Assembly: GCF_029223525.1 (NCBI RefSeq)
Contig: NZ_JARHTQ010000003.1
Span: 1-64,000, forward strand
DNA from: Streptantibioticus ferralitis
GTDB taxonomy: Bacteria > Actinomycetota > Actinomycetes > Streptomycetales > Streptomycetaceae
Reading direction: 5' to 3'
Length of the DNA: 64,000 nt
The notes under the pieces were generated by a model. That model did not search any database, was not told the origin of the DNA, and worked only from the letters and a program-made list of their open reading frames with translations. Position 1 is the stretch's first letter; every line of letters starts with the position of its first letter. Shown here one piece after another: positions 53,903 through 61,904 of the stretch. Made by a program: the position numbers and the translations under genes.

Positions 53903-54230
53903 GCGTTCCGCGCCGCACGTGAGGCGCTACGAGCCAGCGCGTCGCTGCCGGTCGTGGCTGCGGAGCCCATAAGGTTGCCGCAGCCGCGGCCGGACAAACC
54001 CTGCGCTGCGCTGTCAGGAGCGGACGGAGCGTCACCAAGCCGCCACGGTGGCGCTTTTCGTGTGACTCTCGCGGGCGCCGGATTGGCTTTCCCGCCGCTG
54101 GTACGGGCAGGATGCGTACCCGGGCGAGAGGTTCTTGCGGCAGCCCCGGACCACTGAGTGTCCGAGGGGCCTGGCAGCATCGGCTTCAAACTCACGCCTT
54201 AATGGCAAGAAAAACACGGGAGTACGAATT
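53903..54230. other. interval between malic enzyme and HU gene
   Basis: 328 bp with no gene. It contains a terminator-like hairpin at 54041 and presumably the HU promoter; the sequence becomes AT-rich just before the HU start (CCTTAATGGCAAGAAAAACA). Confidence 0.5.
54041..54057 (+). terminator. probable malic enzyme terminator
   Basis: CGCCAC and GTGGCG (54041-54053) form a tight hairpin followed by CTTTT. It lies ~140 bp after the stop. Confidence 0.55.
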
Positions 54231-54512
54231 ATGAACCGCAGTGAGCTGGTGGCCGCTCTGGCTGACCGTGCCGAGGTGACCCGCAAGGACGCCGACGCCG
54301 TCCTGGCCGCCCTCGCCGAGACCGTCGGAGAGGTCGTCGCCAAGGGCGACGAGAAGGTCACCATCCCTGGCTTCCTGACCTTCGAGCGCACCCACCGTGC
54401 CGCTCGCACCGCCCGCAACCCGCAGACCGGCGACCCCATCGAGATCCCGGCTGGGTACACCGTGAAGGTCGCGGCGGGCTCCAAGCTCAAGGAAGCCGCG
54501 AAGGGCAAGTAA
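54231..54512 (+). CDS. hupA: nucleoid protein HU
   Basis: 93 aa, the short HU type without a Lys/Ala-rich tail. It begins MNRSELVAALADRAEVTRKD; the DNA-binding arm includes TIPGFLTFERTHRAARTARN and GDPIEIPAGYTVKVAAGSKL. It compacts the chromosome as a dimer. GGGAG upstream gives the start. It corresponds by position to S. coelicolor HupA. Confidence 0.97.
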   Translation: MNRSELVAALADRAEVTRKDADAVLAALAETVGEVVAKGDEKVTIPGFLTFERTHRAARTARNPQTGDPIEIPAGYTVKVAAGSKLKEAAKGK

Positions 54513-54557
54513 GCACTTGTCCCGGTGATGGGACGGGATGCCCGTCACCCACGCACG

Positions 54558-54585
54558 AGGGCGGCCACCCTGGGGTGGCCGCCCT
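54558..54585 (+). terminator. hupA terminator
   Basis: A perfect 13-bp stem AGGGCGGCCACCC (54558-54570) with GGGTGGCCGCCCT (54573-54585) and a 2-nt loop, followed by a single T then ACGCG. Confidence 0.9.
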
Positions 54586-54600
54586 TACGCGTGCACGATC

Positions 54601-54626
54601 TTTCCCGGGGGCACGCCCCCGGGAAA
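54601..54626 (-). terminator. murA terminator
   Basis: A perfect 12-bp stem TTTCCCGGGGGC with GCCCCCGGGAAA, 2-nt loop. In the murA direction it lies ~105 nt after the stop and reads into AAA/TTT flanks. Together with the hupA hairpin it insulates the convergent genes. Confidence 0.8.
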
Positions 54627-54731
54627 AGGGTGGGCGGGGGAACAGCCCGCCGCGGGCGCGACGAAGCCGCACCCGGCACGAGACCGTTCCCAGCCGCAGC
54701 CGCCGTCCCAGCCGTAGCCGGAGGCGCCGAC

Positions 54732-56066
54732 TCAGACGGCCACGCCAGTGGGAAGCTCCACATGCGCGCCCAGCGCCCGCAGCTTCTCCATGAAGTTCTC
54801 GTAGCCCCGGTTGATCAGATCGATCCCGTGCACCCGAGACGTCCCCTCCGCCGCCAGCGCGGCGATGAGGTAGGAGAAGCCACCGCGCAGATCCGGGATG
54901 ACCAGATCGGCGCCCTGCAGCTTCGTCGGGCCGGAGACGACCGCCGAGTGCAGGAAGTTGCGCTGGCCGAACCGGCACGGCGTACCGCCGAGGCACTCGC
55001 GGTAGAGCTGGATGTGCGCGCCCATCTGGTTCAGCGCGCTGGTGAAGCCCAGCCGCGACTCGTACACCGTCTCGTGCACGATCGACAGTCCCGACGCCTG
55101 GGTCAGCGCCACCACCAGGGGCTGCTGCCAGTCGGTCTGGAAGCCGGGGTGCACGTCGGTCTCCAGGGCGATGGCGTTCAGCGCGCCGCCCGGGTGCCAG
55201 AAGCGGATGCCCTCGTCGTCGATCTCGAACGCGCCGCCGACCTTGCGGTACACGTTGAGGAACGTCATCATCTCGCGCTGGCTGGCGCCGCGTACGTACA
55301 CGTTGCCCTTGGTCGCCAGCGCCGCGCTGGCCCAGGACGCGGTCTCCAGGCGGTCCGGCAGCGCGCGGTGGTTGTAGCCGCCGAGCGTGTCGACACCGGT
55401 GATCCGGATCGTCCGGTCGGTGTCCATGGAGATGATCGCGCCCATCTTCTGCAGTACGCAGATGAGGTCCTCGATCTCCGGCTCGACGGCCGCGTTCGAC
55501 AGCTCGGTCACGCCCTCCGCGAGCACCGCGGTGAGCAGCACCTGCTCGGTCGCGCCGACCGACGGGTACGGCAGCTGGATCTTGGTGCCGCGCAGCCGGT
55601 GCGGCGCCTCCAGGTACAGCCCCTCGGGCCGCTTGTCGAGGGTCGCGCCGAACTGCCGCAGTACCTCGAAGTGGAAGTCGATCGGACGGCCGCCGATGTC
55701 ACAGCCACCCAGGCCGGGGATGAAGGCGTGGCCCAGGCGGTGCAGCAGCGGCCCGCAGAACAGGATCGGGATGCGCGAGGAGCCCGCGTGCGCGTCGATG
55801 TCCGCGACGTTCGCGCTCTCCACGTGCGAGGGGTCGAGCACCAGCTCGCCGGGCCCCTCACCGGGGCCGACGGTGACGCCGTGCAACTGGAGCAGCCCCC
55901 GCACCACACGTACGTCCCGAATGTCCGGAACGTTGCGCAGGCGGCTCGGCCCGCTGCCGAGCAGGGCGGCCACCATGGCCTTGGGTACGAGGTTCTTCGC
56001 ACCGCGCACACGGATCTCGCCCTCAAGCGGGGTACCGCCGTGGACAAGCAGGATGTCGTCGGTCAT
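54732..56066 (-). CDS. murA: UDP-N-acetylglucosamine 1-carboxyvinyltransferase
   Basis: 444 aa. It makes the first committed step of peptidoglycan synthesis. Substrate residues K24 and N25 (RGAKNLVPK), catalytic Cys122 in GLGGCDIGGRPIDFH, and later signature segments DLRGGFSYLIAALAAEG. The Cys, unlike the Asp of mycobacteria, implies fosfomycin sensitivity of this enzyme. ATG start; AGGA about 11 nt upstream. It is convergent with hupA and divergent from yqgE. Confidence 0.96.
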   Translation of the reverse strand: MTDDILLVHGGTPLEGEIRVRGAKNLVPKAMVAALLGSGPSRLRNVPDIRDVRVVRGLLQLHGVTVGPGEGPGELVLDPSHVESANVADIDAHAGSSRIPILFCGPLLHRLGHAFIPGLGGCDIGGRPIDFHFEVLRQFGATLDKRPEGLYLEAPHRLRGTKIQLPYPSVGATEQVLLTAVLAEGVTELSNAAVEPEIEDLICVLQKMGAIISMDTDRTIRITGVDTLGGYNHRALPDRLETASWASAALATKGNVYVRGASQREMMTFLNVYRKVGGAFEIDDEGIRFWHPGGALNAIALETDVHPGFQTDWQQPLVVALTQASGLSIVHETVYESRLGFTSALNQMGAHIQLYRECLGGTPCRFGQRNFLHSAVVSGPTKLQGADLVIPDLRGGFSYLIAALAAEGTSRVHGIDLINRGYENFMEKLRALGAHVELPTGVAV

Positions 56067-56481
56067 GGGGCTCGCGTTCCTGGAGACGTGGCAGGACGGG
56101 GAGAGGCAGTACGCCTCCGTACGTACGGGAGGTCCGCACGTACGACGGTCCGCGCCCTACTCGCAGCAACTCCCGACCGGTAGTCGGGGCGCGGCACCGG
56201 AAGAAATGGTAATGCGCTCAGAGACCACCCCTGTCAAGCCCGTGCACGGCTTGAGTCCCTTGTCACGTAGGTGCAGCACATTGCCCATCACGATGTCACG
56301 CAGCTGGCGGGGGACGAACCGGAATCGGCCACCCGGCACGCCCTGGTGACATGTCCCGGCAACCGGGGGCCCGGTGCGGGCGCGTCGCAGTGCGGAGCAT
56401 CGCACGACCGGCCGCCTCCGCCCCCGAATGAGCCCCATGAGAACTGCCCGCAGCGGGCCTGGATGCGGGATCATGTTGGTC
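56067..56481. other. divergent interval between murA and YqgE gene
   Basis: 415 bp. Near murA is a palindromic block (56114-56132). Near the YqgE start is a GCCCGC-A-GCGGGC hairpin (about 56443-56455). No gene is evident. Confidence 0.5.
56114..56132. promoter_or_regulatory. palindromic element upstream of murA
   Basis: CCTCCGTACGTACGGGAGG is a near-perfect palindrome centred on CGTACGTACG, 48-66 bp upstream of murA; another CGTACG-like copy (CACGTACGACG) follows at 56137-56147. A repressor or activator site is possible. Confidence 0.5.
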
Positions 56482-57060
56482 ATGACGGAGGTGTCCTCGC
56501 TCACCGGTCGGCTGCTCGTGGCGACACCGGCCCTCGCGGACCCGAACTTCGACCGGGCGGTGGTCCTCCTCCTCGACCACGACGAGGAGGGGACGCTGGG
56601 CGTTGTCCTCAACCGGCCGACCCCGGTGGGCGTCGGCGACGTGCTGGAGGCGTGGGCACAGCTGGCGGGCGCTCCGCAGGTGGTCTTCCAGGGCGGTCCG
56701 GTCTCGCTGGATTCGGCGCTCGGGCTGGCCGTGGTGCCCGGTGAGGCCCGGGAGGGCGAGGAGGGCGAGCCGCTGGGCTGGCGGCGGGTGCACGGCGCGA
56801 TCGGCCTGGTCGACCTGGAGGCCCCACCGGAACTGCTCGCCGCCGAGCTTGGCTCGCTGCGGATCTTCGCCGGGTACTCCGGCTGGGGGCCGGGCCAGCT
56901 GGAGGACGAGCTGGTGGAGGGCGCCTGGTATGTGGTCGAGTCGGAGCCGGGAGATGTCTCGTCCCCCGATCCGGAACGATTGTGGCGCTCTGTGCTGCGC
57001 CGACAGCGCAACGAACTGGCGATGGTGGCCACGTATCCCGACGATCCCTCTCTCAATTAG
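56482..57060 (+). CDS. YqgE/AlgH family protein
   Basis: 192 aa. Family segments: SLTGRLLVATPALADPNFDRA, DEEGTLGVVLNRPTPV, VFQGGPVS and IFAGYSGWGPGQLEDEL. The biochemical role of YqgE/AlgH is unknown. Start: an ATG three codons earlier (56473) is possible; GGGA lies 11 nt upstream of the chosen ATG. It is followed 36 nt later by the DUF3039 gene, an arrangement common in actinobacteria. Confidence 0.92.
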   Translation: MTEVSSLTGRLLVATPALADPNFDRAVVLLLDHDEEGTLGVVLNRPTPVGVGDVLEAWAQLAGAPQVVFQGGPVSLDSALGLAVVPGEAREGEEGEPLGWRRVHGAIGLVDLEAPPELLAAELGSLRIFAGYSGWGPGQLEDELVEGAWYVVESEPGDVSSPDPERLWRSVLRRQRNELAMVATYPDDPSLN

Positions 57061-57082
57061 GCCAGTGGGCGTGTCCGTCAAT

Positions 57083-57088
57083 TAGGCT
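57083..57088 (+). promoter_or_regulatory. -10 of DUF3039 gene, within a 10-bp direct repeat
   Basis: TAGGCT lies 8 nt before the ATG at 57097 with no ribosome site. It is part of TCAATTAGGC, which occurs at 57052-57061 (including the YqgE stop codon) and again at 57079-57088. Confidence 0.5.
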
Positions 57089-57096
57089 AGTTCGAC

Positions 57097-57381
57097 ATGA
57101 GCACTCTTGAGCCCGAGCGCGGGGCGGGTACCGGAACCCTTGTCGAGCCGACACCGCAGGTGTCGCACGGCGACGGCGACCACGAGCGCTTCGCCCACTA
57201 CGTACAGAAGGACAAGATCATGGAGAGCGCGCTCTCCGGATCGCCGGTGGTCGCGCTCTGCGGCAAGGTCTGGGTCCCCGGCCGCGACCCCAAGAAGTAC
57301 CCGGTCTGCCCCATGTGCAAGGAGATCTTCGAGTCGATGGAGATCGGCGGCGGAGACAACGACAAGGGCGGCAAGAAGTAG
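57097..57381 (+). CDS. DUF3039 protein
   Basis: 94 aa. The conserved segment is HYVQKDKIMESALSGSPVVA followed by LCGKVWVP and CPMCKEIFE; three cysteines in a C...CxxC pattern suggest metal binding. The family is actinobacterial with unknown function. It is probably transcribed from its own promoter just after the YqgE gene. Confidence 0.9.
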   Translation: MSTLEPERGAGTGTLVEPTPQVSHGDGDHERFAHYVQKDKIMESALSGSPVVALCGKVWVPGRDPKKYPVCPMCKEIFESMEIGGGDNDKGGKK

Positions 57382-57413
57382 CCCTTCGGCCTCCGGCACC
57401 CCCTACGCACGCC

Positions 57414-57438
57414 CGCCGCCCCGCCCGCCGGGGCGGCG
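57414..57438. terminator. bidirectional terminator
   Basis: A 10-bp stem (57414-57423 with 57429-57438) with a 5-nt loop lies between the DUF3039 gene and the convergent Zn-ribbon gene. Confidence 0.75.
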
Positions 57439-57478
57439 TCGTGTATCACCGCTGCGTCATCGTGTGGCGGGAACGGCA

Positions 57479-57697
57479 TCACGGGCTCCATTCGAGCATC
57501 GGATCGCGGAGTTGGGACTGCGCGTGCCGTGCGGCTTCGGAGATCGCGTGGCACAACTCGCAGTGCAGGATCGGCGCTTGCTCGCCCGGGGAATGGGCGA
57601 TCGGGCCGGTCATGACGAGGCGCACTCCCGTGGCGAAGCAGCGGGAGCACGTGTCGTTGCGGAGGCGGAAGAGGTCGATGTGGCGATCTTCCTCCAT
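57479..57697 (-). CDS. small Zn-ribbon-type hypothetical protein
   Basis: 72 aa. It begins MEEDRHIDLFRLRNDTC and has two CxxC knuckles (CSRC and CELC) 30 residues apart, which should bind one zinc. No membrane segment. The function is unknown. The start is uncertain because no ribosome site is evident; longer in-frame starts exist upstream but overlap the divergent promoter region of the hexosaminidase gene. Confidence 0.72.
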   Translation of the reverse strand: MEEDRHIDLFRLRNDTCSRCFATGVRLVMTGPIAHSPGEQAPILHCELCHAISEAARHAQSQLRDPMLEWSP

Positions 57698-57824
57698 CGG
57701 GCCGCCGCCGTGTGCGACGGACCGCCCGCGCGGGTGACACGGCACGCGAACCGCTGGACTTCGTGGCCGGGTGATGAGATGGCCCGCTTCTGCTCGCCGC
57801 GGGCCTCGTCCAGACTTGTCGTCC

Positions 57825-59435
57825 ATGGATCTCATCCCCGCCCCCACCCACCTCCACGAAGCGTCCGACAGCGCCTCCTTCCCGCTCGACGACTCGACCG
57901 TGATCGACGCGGCCCCCGGCACCGAGGGCGTCGCGCGCTGGCTGCGGTCCGCCGTGGGGGCGGCGACCGGGCTGGCCCTCGCCCCCGGTAGTGACGGGCA
58001 CGTCATCCGGCTGCGTACCGACAGCGGGCTGGCCGCCGAGAGTTACCGGCTGACGGTGAGTTCACCGGCGCTCGACATCACCGGCGGCGACCCGGCTGGG
58101 GTGTTCTGGGGAGCCCAGACCCTGCGCCAACTCCTGGGGCCGCAGGCCTTCCGGCGGGCGCCCGTCGGGGCCGCGACCCTGCGGGTGCCCTGTGTCGCGG
58201 TCGAGGACGCGCCCCGCTTCCGGTGGCGAGGCTTTCTGCTCGATGTCGCGCGGCACTTCATGCCCAAGGACGTGGTCTTCCGCTACATCGATCTGCTCGC
58301 GGCGCACAAACTGAACGTGCTGCACCTGCACTTGACCGACGACCAGGGATGGCGGATCGAGATCAAGCGCTATCCGCGGCTGACCGAGGTCGGTGCATGG
58401 CGCACCCGGACCAAGGTGGGGCTGCGGGAGTCGCCGTTGTGGGACGAGCGGCCACATGGTGGTTACTACACGCAGGACGACATTCGCGAGATCGTCGCGT
58501 ACGCCGCGGAGCGGCATATCAGCGTCGTTCCCGAAATCGACATCCCCGGGCACTCGCAGGCCGCCATCGCCGCGTATCCGGAGCTCGGCAACCGGGACGT
58601 CATCGACACCACCACCCTTCCCGTGCTGACCAGTTGGGGCGTCAATCCCAATGTACTGTCGCCCACTGACACCACCCTGCGGTTCTACGAGGACGTGCTG
58701 ACCGAGGTCCTGGCGCTCTTTCCCGCCACCTTCGTGCACATCGGCGGGGACGAGTGTCCCAAGGAGCAGTGGCGGCGGTCGCAGACCGCGCAGGCCAGGA
58801 TCAAGGAGCTCGGTCTGGCGGACGAGGACGCGCTGCAGAGCTGGTTCATCCGGCATTTCGACCGTTGGCTGACCGACCGCGGCCGCCGCCTCATCGGGTG
58901 GGACGAGATCCTCGAAGGGGGCCTGGCGCCGGGCGCGGCCGTCTCCTCCTGGCGCGGCTACTCGGGTGGGATCGCCGCCGCGCAGGCCGGACATGACGTC
59001 GTGATGTGCCCCGAGCAGCAGGTCTACCTCGACCACCGGCAGCACGACGGCGCCGACGAGCCGGTGCCCATCGGGTACGTACGAACCCTGGAGGACGTCT
59101 ACCGGTTCGAGCCCGTGCCGCCGCAACTCGACGACGAGCAGGCACGGCATGTCATCGGTACCCAGGCGAACATCTGGACGGAGACCCTCGATTCGGTGCG
59201 TGCCGTCGACTATCTGGTCTTTCCGCGGCTCGCGGCCTTCGCCGAGGTGGCCTGGTCCCGGCTGCCCGCTCCCGAACTGCGCGATTACCCGGACTTCGCG
59301 GCCCGAATGGCCGGGCACTACGCGCGACTTGACGCACTGGGGGTCGAATACCGGCCACCGGCCGGGCCGTACCCCTGGCAGCGGCGCCCCGGGGTCATCG
59401 GACGCCCGATCGAAGGGGCGCCCCCAATCGTGTGA
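57825..59435 (+). CDS. beta-N-acetylhexosaminidase, GH20
   Basis: 536 aa. The N-terminal GH20b domain (about 1-135) precedes the catalytic barrel: RFRWRGFLLDVARHF, HLHLTDDQGWRIEIKRYP, EIDIPGHSQAAIAAYPEL, and the catalytic Asp309-Glu310 pair in HIGGDECPKEQW. It removes terminal GlcNAc or GalNAc from chitooligosaccharides or wall fragments. No signal peptide is seen, so it is probably cytoplasmic. The ATG lies 8 nt after CAGACT, a weak -10. No DasR operator is visible upstream. Confidence 0.94.
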   Translation: MDLIPAPTHLHEASDSASFPLDDSTVIDAAPGTEGVARWLRSAVGAATGLALAPGSDGHVIRLRTDSGLAAESYRLTVSSPALDITGGDPAGVFWGAQTLRQLLGPQAFRRAPVGAATLRVPCVAVEDAPRFRWRGFLLDVARHFMPKDVVFRYIDLLAAHKLNVLHLHLTDDQGWRIEIKRYPRLTEVGAWRTRTKVGLRESPLWDERPHGGYYTQDDIREIVAYAAERHISVVPEIDIPGHSQAAIAAYPELGNRDVIDTTTLPVLTSWGVNPNVLSPTDTTLRFYEDVLTEVLALFPATFVHIGGDECPKEQWRRSQTAQARIKELGLADEDALQSWFIRHFDRWLTDRGRRLIGWDEILEGGLAPGAAVSSWRGYSGGIAAAQAGHDVVMCPEQQVYLDHRQHDGADEPVPIGYVRTLEDVYRFEPVPPQLDDEQARHVIGTQANIWTETLDSVRAVDYLVFPRLAAFAEVAWSRLPAPELRDYPDFAARMAGHYARLDALGVEYRPPAGPYPWQRRPGVIGRPIEGAPPIV

Positions 59436-59731
59436 GCCGAGGTGCATCGTCTCGCCGTCGTGCGGGCCGTGCTGGCACGGTTGGGCGGCAGGAGAAACCG
59501 TACAACGCGCCCGAACCGCGCTAATGCCCAAGTAGGGGAGAGGTGATAGTCATCGGGACCATCGGTCCTCACGGGGACAGAACCGCCCTTCATGGACCCT
59601 CGGGTTGATCGGCCCGGAACATGTGCCAGAGTTGCCGTGACCGGGCTGTCGGCACGTACCGTACGGCGACAGGCCGGTATGGGCCGTGACAAGGCCGGAT
59701 GGGCTGTGAGCGCCGTGGAAGGGACAGCTCC

Positions 59732-60643
59732 GTGAGCACGTACGCACGGCAGACGGGAAGCACGGTGACCCTGCCCGCCTCGCTGGACGAGGCGGTGGCG
59801 GCGCTCGCCGCCATGCCCACAGCCGTGCCGGTCGCCGGCGGCACCGATCTGATGGCGGCCGTCAACTCGGGGCTGCTGCGCCCCGCCGGACTGGTCGGCC
59901 TCGGCCGGATCAGTGAGATCCGCGGCTGGCAGTACGCGGACGGGCATGCGCTGCTCGGCGCCGGGCTCACCCATGCGCGTATGGGGCGGCCGGACTTCGC
60001 CGCGCTCATTCCCGCTCTCGCCGCCGCCGCGCGCGCCGCCGGTCCCCCGCAGATCCGCAACGCCGGGACCCTGGGCGGCAACATCGCCTCCGCCGCGCCG
60101 ACCGGTGACGCGCTGCCGGTGCTCGCCGCACTGGAGGCGAACGTCATCCTGGCCGGGCCGGACGGCAGCCGTGAGGTCCCGGTCAGTCATCTGCTGACCG
60201 GGATGGACCCGCTGCGCCCCGGTGAACTCCTGGCGTTCGTGCGGGCTCCGCTGCTGCACGCCCCGCAGGTCTTCCTGAAGGCGACCGCGCGTACCGGTCC
60301 GGGCCGTGCCACGGCCTCCGTCGCCCTGGTGCTCGACCCGGCGCGGCGCGGGGTGCGGTGCGCGGTCGGTGCGGTGGCGCCAATGCCGTTGCGTCCGTTG
60401 GAAGCTGAGCGGTGGGTGGCCGGACTGATCGACTGGGACGGCGCGCGGACCCTGGACCCGCAGGTCTGCACGGCGTTCGGCGAATATGTGGCCATGGCAT
60501 GTATCCCGGACCCCGTCGACGACCCGGTCAATCCGGTGGATCCGACAGGCCCGGCCGGTGGCGCGCTACCGCCCGCGGTGGCGCACCTGCGGCGTACGGT
60601 GGCCGCACTGGCCCGCCGTGCATTGGGGAGGGCACTTTCGTGA
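59732..60643 (+). CDS. xanthine dehydrogenase-type FAD-binding subunit
   Basis: 303 aa, the medium (CoxM/XdhB-like) subunit of a molybdenum hydroxylase. The FAD-binding motifs are AVPVAGGTDLMAAVNSG and QIRNAGTLGGNIASAAP. It passes electrons from the iron-sulphur subunit to NAD or another acceptor. GTG start with AAGGGA upstream. It overlaps the next gene by 4 nt (GTGA). The operon order is FAD, 2Fe-2S, Mo subunit. Substrate class (purine versus other) is not certain. Confidence 0.92.
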   Translation: MSTYARQTGSTVTLPASLDEAVAALAAMPTAVPVAGGTDLMAAVNSGLLRPAGLVGLGRISEIRGWQYADGHALLGAGLTHARMGRPDFAALIPALAAAARAAGPPQIRNAGTLGGNIASAAPTGDALPVLAALEANVILAGPDGSREVPVSHLLTGMDPLRPGELLAFVRAPLLHAPQVFLKATARTGPGRATASVALVLDPARRGVRCAVGAVAPMPLRPLEAERWVAGLIDWDGARTLDPQVCTAFGEYVAMACIPDPVDDPVNPVDPTGPAGGALPPAVAHLRRTVAALARRALGRALS

Positions 60644-61863
60644 GCGACGACGGGACGACGGACGCAGGCATGAACGGACAGCCGGAGCACGGCGCCGGAC
60701 CCGAGCACGGTGCCGGATCCGAGTACGGCTTCGCGCCGGGCGCCGGAGTGTGGCAGCCGCTCACGCCGGGCGGCGACTACGACGCCGACGCGACCATGCA
60801 CGTCTCGTTCGCCGCGCAGTTCCAGGACTTGGCGGTGCCGTCCGGTACGGAACCGCTGGCGGCTCCCGGGCACGGGTACGTACCGCCGCAGGACGCGGCG
60901 GCAGCCGGTTGGGGCGAGCCCGCCGGGCCCGGTGGCTGGCCGGCGCCGTCCGTCCCGGAAGCCGCGCCCGGCACGGCCGACCCGGGCGCCACACAGCAGT
61001 GGTCGATCCCGTTCGCGCCGGACGAGTCCGGCGACGAGTCCGGCGAGTACTCGGTGGGGCAGATGGTGGCCACACCGCGCGAGGCCGGACATGTCCCGTT
61101 GGGTGAGTGGACGGCCCACGCGCCTGACGACCCGGAGCCCGCGGCGATGGCGGCCGCTGCGCAGGCGTCAGTTGACGCCCTCGCCGAAATCCGTGCCGAA
61201 GGCCCCGCCGACGTACCGGCCGATGCCTCCGCCGCGCCCGAGCCGTCGGAGCCCGCGGCCGAGCCCGACCCGCACAGCGAACACCCCGTCGCCTCCTACG
61301 TGCTGCGGGTCAACGGCTCCGATCGGCCGGTCACCGATGCCTGGCTCGGTGAGTCCCTCCTCTACGTCCTGCGCGAACGCCTCGGGCTCGCGGGTGCCAA
61401 GGACGGATGCGAGCAGGGGGAGTGCGGCGCGTGCTCGGTGCAGGTCGACGGGCGGCTGGTGGCCTCCTGCCTGATGCCCGCGGCGACCGCCGCCGGGTGC
61501 GACGTCCGCACCGTCGAGGGCCTGGCCCGGGACGGCCAGTTGTCCGACGTACAGCAGGCGCTGGTCGACTGCGGCGCGGTGCAGTGCGGTTTCTGCGCAC
61601 CGGGACTCGCGATGACCATGCACGACCTGCTCGCGGGCAACCACCGGCCGACCGAGTTGGAGACCCGGCAGGCGCTCTGCGGCAACCTGTGCCGCTGCTC
61701 GGGCTACCAGGGCGTACTGGACGCCGTCCGGCAGGTCGTCGCCTCCCGTGAGGCGGCGGCCGAGGCGGAGAGCGAGGAGAGCGCGAACCCGGCCACGGGC
61801 AACGCGACTCCGCTCATCCCGCACCAGTCCTCTGGCGCGGCGGACGACGGAGGGTTGGTATGA
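60640..61863 (+). CDS. xanthine dehydrogenase-type 2Fe-2S subunit with long N-terminal extension
   Basis: 407 aa, against ~160 for a standard small subunit. Residues ~1-215 are acidic, Gly/Pro/Ala-rich low-complexity sequence with no recognisable domain. The core begins near SYVLRVNGS (217): plant-type ferredoxin cluster DGCEQGECGACSV with RLVASC, then the second cluster domain CGFCAPGL and CGNLCRCSGYQG. Start GTG with GGGGAGGG, overlapping the FAD gene; an internal start cannot be excluded. An ATG overlaps its stop and opens a 14-codon frame into the next gene. Confidence 0.88.
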   Translation: MSDDGTTDAGMNGQPEHGAGPEHGAGSEYGFAPGAGVWQPLTPGGDYDADATMHVSFAAQFQDLAVPSGTEPLAAPGHGYVPPQDAAAAGWGEPAGPGGWPAPSVPEAAPGTADPGATQQWSIPFAPDESGDESGEYSVGQMVATPREAGHVPLGEWTAHAPDDPEPAAMAAAAQASVDALAEIRAEGPADVPADASAAPEPSEPAAEPDPHSEHPVASYVLRVNGSDRPVTDAWLGESLLYVLRERLGLAGAKDGCEQGECGACSVQVDGRLVASCLMPAATAAGCDVRTVEGLARDGQLSDVQQALVDCGAVQCGFCAPGLAMTMHDLLAGNHRPTELETRQALCGNLCRCSGYQGVLDAVRQVVASREAAAEAESEESANPATGNATPLIPHQSSGAADDGGLV

Positions 61864-61904
61864 CGCGCGCCAGCGGCATCGGCGAGATCGGAGACAAGGG
61901 ATGA
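61860..61904 (+). CDS. possible 14-codon coupling frame between XDH genes
   Basis: The ATG at 61860 overlaps the stop of the 2Fe-2S gene (ATGA), reads MTRASGIGEIGDKG, and its TGA overlaps the ATG (61901) of the Mo-subunit gene. It may simply keep ribosomes moving for translational coupling. Alternatively it is part of the Mo subunit's N-terminus separated by a frameshift. Confidence 0.35.
   Translation: MTRASGIGEIGDKG

Noticed and set aside
57698-57824. A DasR operator before the hexosaminidase gene
   Set aside because: No TGGTCTAGACCA-like palindrome is present between the divergent genes.
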